Shown here one piece after another: positions 59,807 through 64,000 of a stretch of 64,000 nt of DNA. This DNA is from Solanum dulcamara (taxonomy: Eukaryota; Streptophyta; Magnoliopsida; Solanales; Solanaceae). The translations under genes were made by a program, and so were the position numbers. How positions within the stretch are numbered: the stretch's first letter is position 1; each line of letters opens with the position of its first letter. The notes under the pieces are model-generated. The model was not told the origin of the DNA, ran no database searches, and was given only the letters and a program-made list of their open reading frames with translations. The stretch lies in assembly GCF_947179165.1 (NCBI RefSeq), contig NC_077245.1, forward strand, positions 46,029,286 to 46,093,285, in the 5' to 3' direction.

Positions 59807-62800
59807 TTAGGGAGGTTTCTTTAGTCTCATGAGTTTCTTTCTTCTGAAAGAAGGCATTTCCAGCTTGTCCATCTCAAGGTATGCCTTAGCTTGTTTGGGG
59901 AGATCATGCACAGTGAAATAAAGTTCAGGAGATTTGCATTTGTGGCTGTGTTTGGATAAGACATCAGCTGTGTAGTTTTCTTCTCTAAGGATGTGTTTAC
60001 AACTGAAAGTTTGGAATTGGTTGATGATGTTGTTTAAATTGTCCAGCAGCTCCTTTATTGACCAAGGGGGTTTTGCTTCTTGTTGTAACCACCTGATTAG
60101 GAGTTGACAATCTACCTCTAACTCTACCTATAAATAACCAAGATGAATACACCAAGATAGACCAAAGATAGCAGCCCTGATTTCTGCTTGGTTGTTAGTT
60201 CCTTCCCCCAATGGAACTGCATAGGCAAAGATAAGGTCACTATGAGTATTTCTAAGTATTCCTCCTCCACCAATGTTGCCTGGGTTGTTAAGGGCACTAC
60301 CATCTAGCATACAGGGGTAATTTTGGTGTCATGGTAGCATTGTTCCACTGAAATGACTAGGTCCTTCCAGTTATTTGGCCATTCAATATATGGCAAAACC
60401 GTGTTGAGCAGGTTAGAGATGCCTTTGTAGACAGAAAATTTGACTCTTGAAAGGTTAGATTTCTTCCCACCATATTTGGAAGCACATCTATTCTTCTATA
60501 AGTTCCAACAAATGAAGATAGGGATTGCTTGTAACAGGAGTTTATGTGCTGCATTCTTGTGTTTAGATGTCCACTATCTCATACGCATATTTATAAGAGG
60601 TGTGTAATCCTTTTTTTATGCCCAAAGAATCAGCAAACACCCTCCAAGTATTCTTGGCAAAGGTTCCTGCAACAAAAGTGTGATCAATGGTGTCTTGGCC
60701 AGGGGTTTCACAACAATGGCACTGAGAGGGGGCTTTGCCAAAGCTGGTTATTTTCTCATTGGTAGGTAATTTCCTTCTAAGAGCTCTCCAAACAAGAAAG
60801 GAGCATTTGAAAGGTATTAGTTGGTGCCAAGTACATGCATTCAACATAGTATTTGTCCTCTTGTCTCTAATGAGCTCCCAGGCAGAAGAACAACTGAACT
60901 CCCCATTGGTAGTAGGAATCCAGCATGGATGGTCCTGTTTGAGGGGGTGGTAGCTGAATTGAGTTGCTAAAATGTTAGGAACAAACTGAGGAGGGGCTTT
61001 TTGGATAATGAGATCAATATTCCATTGGCCATTAGTTAGAAAAGCTGAAACTTGGGTGTGGTTAAACTTACAGCTGTTAGCAGAAAAATGAGCTAAAGGG
61101 CCAACACCCAGCCAGTTATCCCACCAAAAAAGGCAAGAGCCAGACTTAATTTGCCACTGAATATGAGGCTCAATATTGTGTTTGTTGTTCATAAGGTGCT
61201 TCCAAATTAAGGATTGACCAGTGTCCCACTTTTTTGTAATAATATTGGCCCTCTGACAGTATTTGGATTTAAGGAATTCTCCCCACAAGGTGTTCTTGGT
61301 TCTAAGGGTCCACCACTGCTTGTATTGAAAAGATTTGACCACATTAGTGATTTGTCTAAAACCTATGCCCCCTTCATCATAAGGATAGCTAAGGTTCTTC
61401 CATGAGGACCAGTGGTACTTTCTCTTGTCATTTTTCCATCCCCAGAAGAAGTTAGCAGTGATGCTCTGAATCTGCTTAATGATGGTTGAGGAAGGGATGC
61501 TGGCTGAAAGCAAATGTATTGGCATGGCTTGAATAACATGCTTCACAAGAATAGCTCTACCCCCATAGCTCAGGATTTTAGCATGCCAACCAGTTATCTT
61601 GCTTACAACTTTTGCAATAAGATCAGAGTAGTAAATAACTCTTTGCCTACCAATATAAATAGGACATCCCAAGTATGTTATAGGACTACTCTTTTGGTTA
61701 AAACCAGTGATACTCTTGATTCTCAGTACAGTAGACTTGAAAGCATTGGAGGGAACCATGAAATGACTTTTTTGCTTGTTAATCAATTGTCCAGAAACTT
61801 TTTCATAGGTAGTTAATGTTTCCATAATGAGATCTAAGGTGTGCCTTCTTCCAGAAGTAAAGATGATGATATCATCTGCAAAACTCAGATGATTGATTTG
61901 AGGTCCCTTTTTTGCCATAAAGAAGCCATGGAATTGGGGATGCTGATGAAGATTATTCAGTAGTCTGGATAGCACTTCAGCACCTAAGACAAATAAAGCA
62001 GGGGAGAGAGGATCACCCTGTTTGAGACCCCTTGTGGAGTGAAAGAAACCATGTCTTGATCCATTGACTATAACAGAGTACCAGTTTTTAGCCATGATTC
62101 TCAAAACCATATCAATGAAAGTTTCTTTAAACCCCATTCTTCTCATTACAAGACAAGTGTAATTCCAACAGACCCTATCATAAGCCTTGGTCATGTCAAG
62201 TTTTATCACAACATTGCCTCCAACATTTGTTTTTTTGATCTCGTGGATTATTTCCTGGGCAAGCATTATATTTTCAGAGATGTTTCTATTCTTTACAAAG
62301 CCAGATTGGTTCAAGGAAATAAGGTTGGGGAGAATAGGAGCAAGTCTTAGGTAGAGGAGTTTGGAAATGATTTTGTTAGTGAAGTTGCTAAGGCTTATGG
62401 GTCTGAACTCAGAGATTTTTGTAGGATGGTTTACTTTTGGGAGTAGAACCAAACAAGTATGGGTGAAATATTTAGGCATAGTTTGTCCACAAAAGAAGGA
62501 TATGATCACTTTAAGGAGGTCTTCTTTGATGATATCCCAGCACACCTAAAAGAAAGTTCCATTCATCCCATCAGGGCCAGCAGCAGAGTGAGGATTCATA
62601 GTAAAAACAGCAGTTTTCACTTCTTCCATAGTAGGCATGGCTTGTAGCTCATCATTGTCTTTGTCAGTCACCATTGTAGGGATGCAATGGAGTGTCTACT
62701 GTTGGATGTGCTCCTCCTTTCCAGTAAAAATTTATTGGAAATATTCACAAGCAGCATCAGCTATCTCTTTATCACCTTGCACCCAAGAGCCTTCTTCATT

Positions 62801-63931
62801 TTGGATTCTGTGGATATGAAGCTTTCTTCTCCTGCCTCTGATGAGAGCATGAAAGTAGCTAGAGTTCCTGTCACTTTCTTTGAACCAGTGAAGTTGAGAC
62901 TTTTGTCTGAGGATAGAATCCTCCATCTTCATGTACCTAATGTACTCAGCATTGATAGCATGCAGTTGAGACCTATTTTCATTGGTGTTCAGACTGATCA
63001 GATTCTCTTCAGCTTGTCTAGCCTTCTCCTCATATTCTTTGACTTTAGCATAGATGTCTCCAAATTTATTTCTTGACCAGCTGCTAAGAGTAGCAGTAAG
63101 TCTTTTTATTTTCTGATGAAAACTCCATATTGGATTTCCATTAGAAGGTCTGCTCCAGCAATTCTTGACAGTATCCATGAAGGAAGGTTGCTCAGGCCAG
63201 CAGTTCAGGAATTTGAAATACTTGATGGGGTTGTGTTGTTGGTCAATCATTTTTAAGAGCAAGGGGCAGTGATCAGAACCCACTGAAGGAAGATGAGTAA
63301 TGCTGGTATGGGGCATGGTTTCTAGCCAGTTGTCATTAACCATCCCTCTATCAAGTCTCTTCCAAATTCTAAAGTGGATACCCCTCAGGTTGGACCAGGT
63401 GTATTTCTGACCTGAGAAACCAAGGTCTTGAAGACCTGAAGCCTCAATAATGCTAATGAATTCAAAACTCTTTCTCATATTATAGGGGACACCCCCTAAT
63501 TTTTCTTCAGGGTCTACAATAACATTAAAGTCTCCTATAGTGCACCATGGATTGGATGTAGTAGACTGCTGTAGAAGGCTATCCCATAAAGGTCTTTTGA
63601 GATGATCTTTACATTTAGCATAGACAAAGGTAGTGATGAATTGATTTGGGATCAAAACATGATTGAGTTCACAAGTGATTAGTTGCTCATCATTCTCCAA
63701 AATCTTGCAATTCACATCTTTGGTCCAGAAAATCCAAATCTTACCATTGGGATTGTGGATGGCATGGTCCATATTGAGCTGGTTTCTGAAGTATTGTAAC
63801 TGAGAGTTATCAGAAAAAGGTTCCATTAGAGCTATAAGAGAAATTTGATGGATATTTGTGAGAAGTTTTATTCTATCCATGGCTCCTTGGGTATTTATAC
63901 CCCTTACATTCCAGCTAAGGGTACTAATCAT
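59807..63931 (-). pseudogene. LINE ORF2: endonuclease, reverse transcriptase and RNase H, with few defects
   Basis: The APE-type endonuclease spans 63931-62735 (LSWNVRG at the start, GDFNVIVDPEEKLGG, WKRLDRGM, SDHCPLL near the end). A linker with AAGPDGMNG leads into the reverse transcriptase, 62545-60566 (SEFRPISLSN, KLDMTKAYDRV, GLKQGDPLSPALF, active site LSFADDIIIF, ITYLGCPIYIG), followed by a zf-RVT-like region (HQLIPFKCSFLVWRAL, CHCCETPGQDTIDHTF). RNase H lies at 60310-59807 (LDGSALNNPGNIGGGG, NNQAEIRAAIFGL). EN, RT and RNase H are in the same register. Defects I see: stops at 62734-62732, 62698-62696 and 62548-62546, one near 60128 inside RNase H, and a shifted segment between about 60565 and 60310 that has one further stop. 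The frame also appears open upstream of the 63931 ATG, so the true start may be beyond the edge. Confidence 0.92.
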
Positions 63932-64000
63932 TGGGAAATTCTTGAAGTATGGGACCTGGTACTTGGTCTGCCTGTGGGGGCAGTTTTTATAGAAATTTTT

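Larger units (their letters stand above)
57526..64000 (-). mobile_element. L1-like LINE, cut by the window end
   Basis: A poly(A) tail (T run at 57526-57538), a long 3' region (57539-59806) and ORF2 (59807-63931) in minus orientation. ORF1 and the 5' end lie beyond 64000. Inserted into the 3' LTR of element C. It is clearly less decayed than the LTR elements: the EN and RT frames are open for 399 and 660 codons. Confidence 0.9.

Noticed and set aside
60544..63076. Several plus-strand frames of 60-129 codons
   Set aside because: Shadows of LINE ORF2 on the other strand.
1..64000. CRISPR arrays, bacterial operons, rRNA or tRNA genes
   Set aside because: No regularly spaced identical repeats, no ribosome-binding-site-led gene runs, and no tRNA or rRNA text seen. 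Retrotransposon structure and spliced exons show plant nuclear DNA.

Overview
This window looks like nuclear DNA from a flowering plant, most likely of the nightshade family (Solanaceae). It holds one split gene with GT-AG introns (a fructokinase very close in sequence to cytosolic nightshade fructokinases). That gene is surrounded almost completely by decayed retrotransposons of typical plant type: Ty3/gypsy chromoviruses with 2-3 kb LTRs, a Tat/Athila-type fragment and an L1-like LINE. No bacterial, organellar, rRNA, tRNA or CRISPR feature was seen. The family assignment is inference from similarity I recognise, not from a search.

Layout. 1-14.6 kb is a patchwork of broken LTR elements: the 3' half of a Del/Tekay-like chromovirus (family A, copy A1, + strand), a family-B LTR fragment, a Tat/Athila-type RT-RNase H-integrase fragment (- strand), pieces of family A and family E LTRs, and a 5'-truncated chromovirus of the B/C type (C2, + strand). 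14.6-17.35 kb is an isolated LTR of an A subfamily. 17.35-19.2 kb is AT-rich non-genic DNA with a degenerate array of an ACTTAAG-containing motif. 19.5-32.1 kb is a complete but degenerate family A element (A2, - strand, two LTRs of about 3.2 kb), inserted into a small inverted-repeat element.

32.3-36.2 kb is the only intact gene: a five-exon fructokinase on the - strand, with all five exons in phase 0 and 325 codons. 36.2-37.0 kb is its upstream region. 37.0-39.3 kb is a solo LTR (family F).

39.3 kb to the window edge is a nested stack. Family B element (- strand) has its 3' LTR split by a related solo LTR (5-bp duplication TCATC). B is broken in its gag leader by element C (+ strand). C's 5' LTR is split by a family E solo LTR (5-bp duplication TTTCA), and its 3' LTR is split by an L1-like LINE (- strand) that runs off the right edge. 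The LINE has one recognisable ORF2 (endonuclease, reverse transcriptase, RNase H) damaged by a few stops and two frameshifts, and an unusually long 3' region built around a roughly 167-bp tandem repeat.

Only the fructokinase looks functional as a host gene. All transposon coding regions carry stops, frameshifts or active-site changes. I found no convincing new system. The observations most worth checking are the 167-bp repeat array in the LINE 3' region and the family-specific CpG-containing word clusters near the starts of several LTR families.
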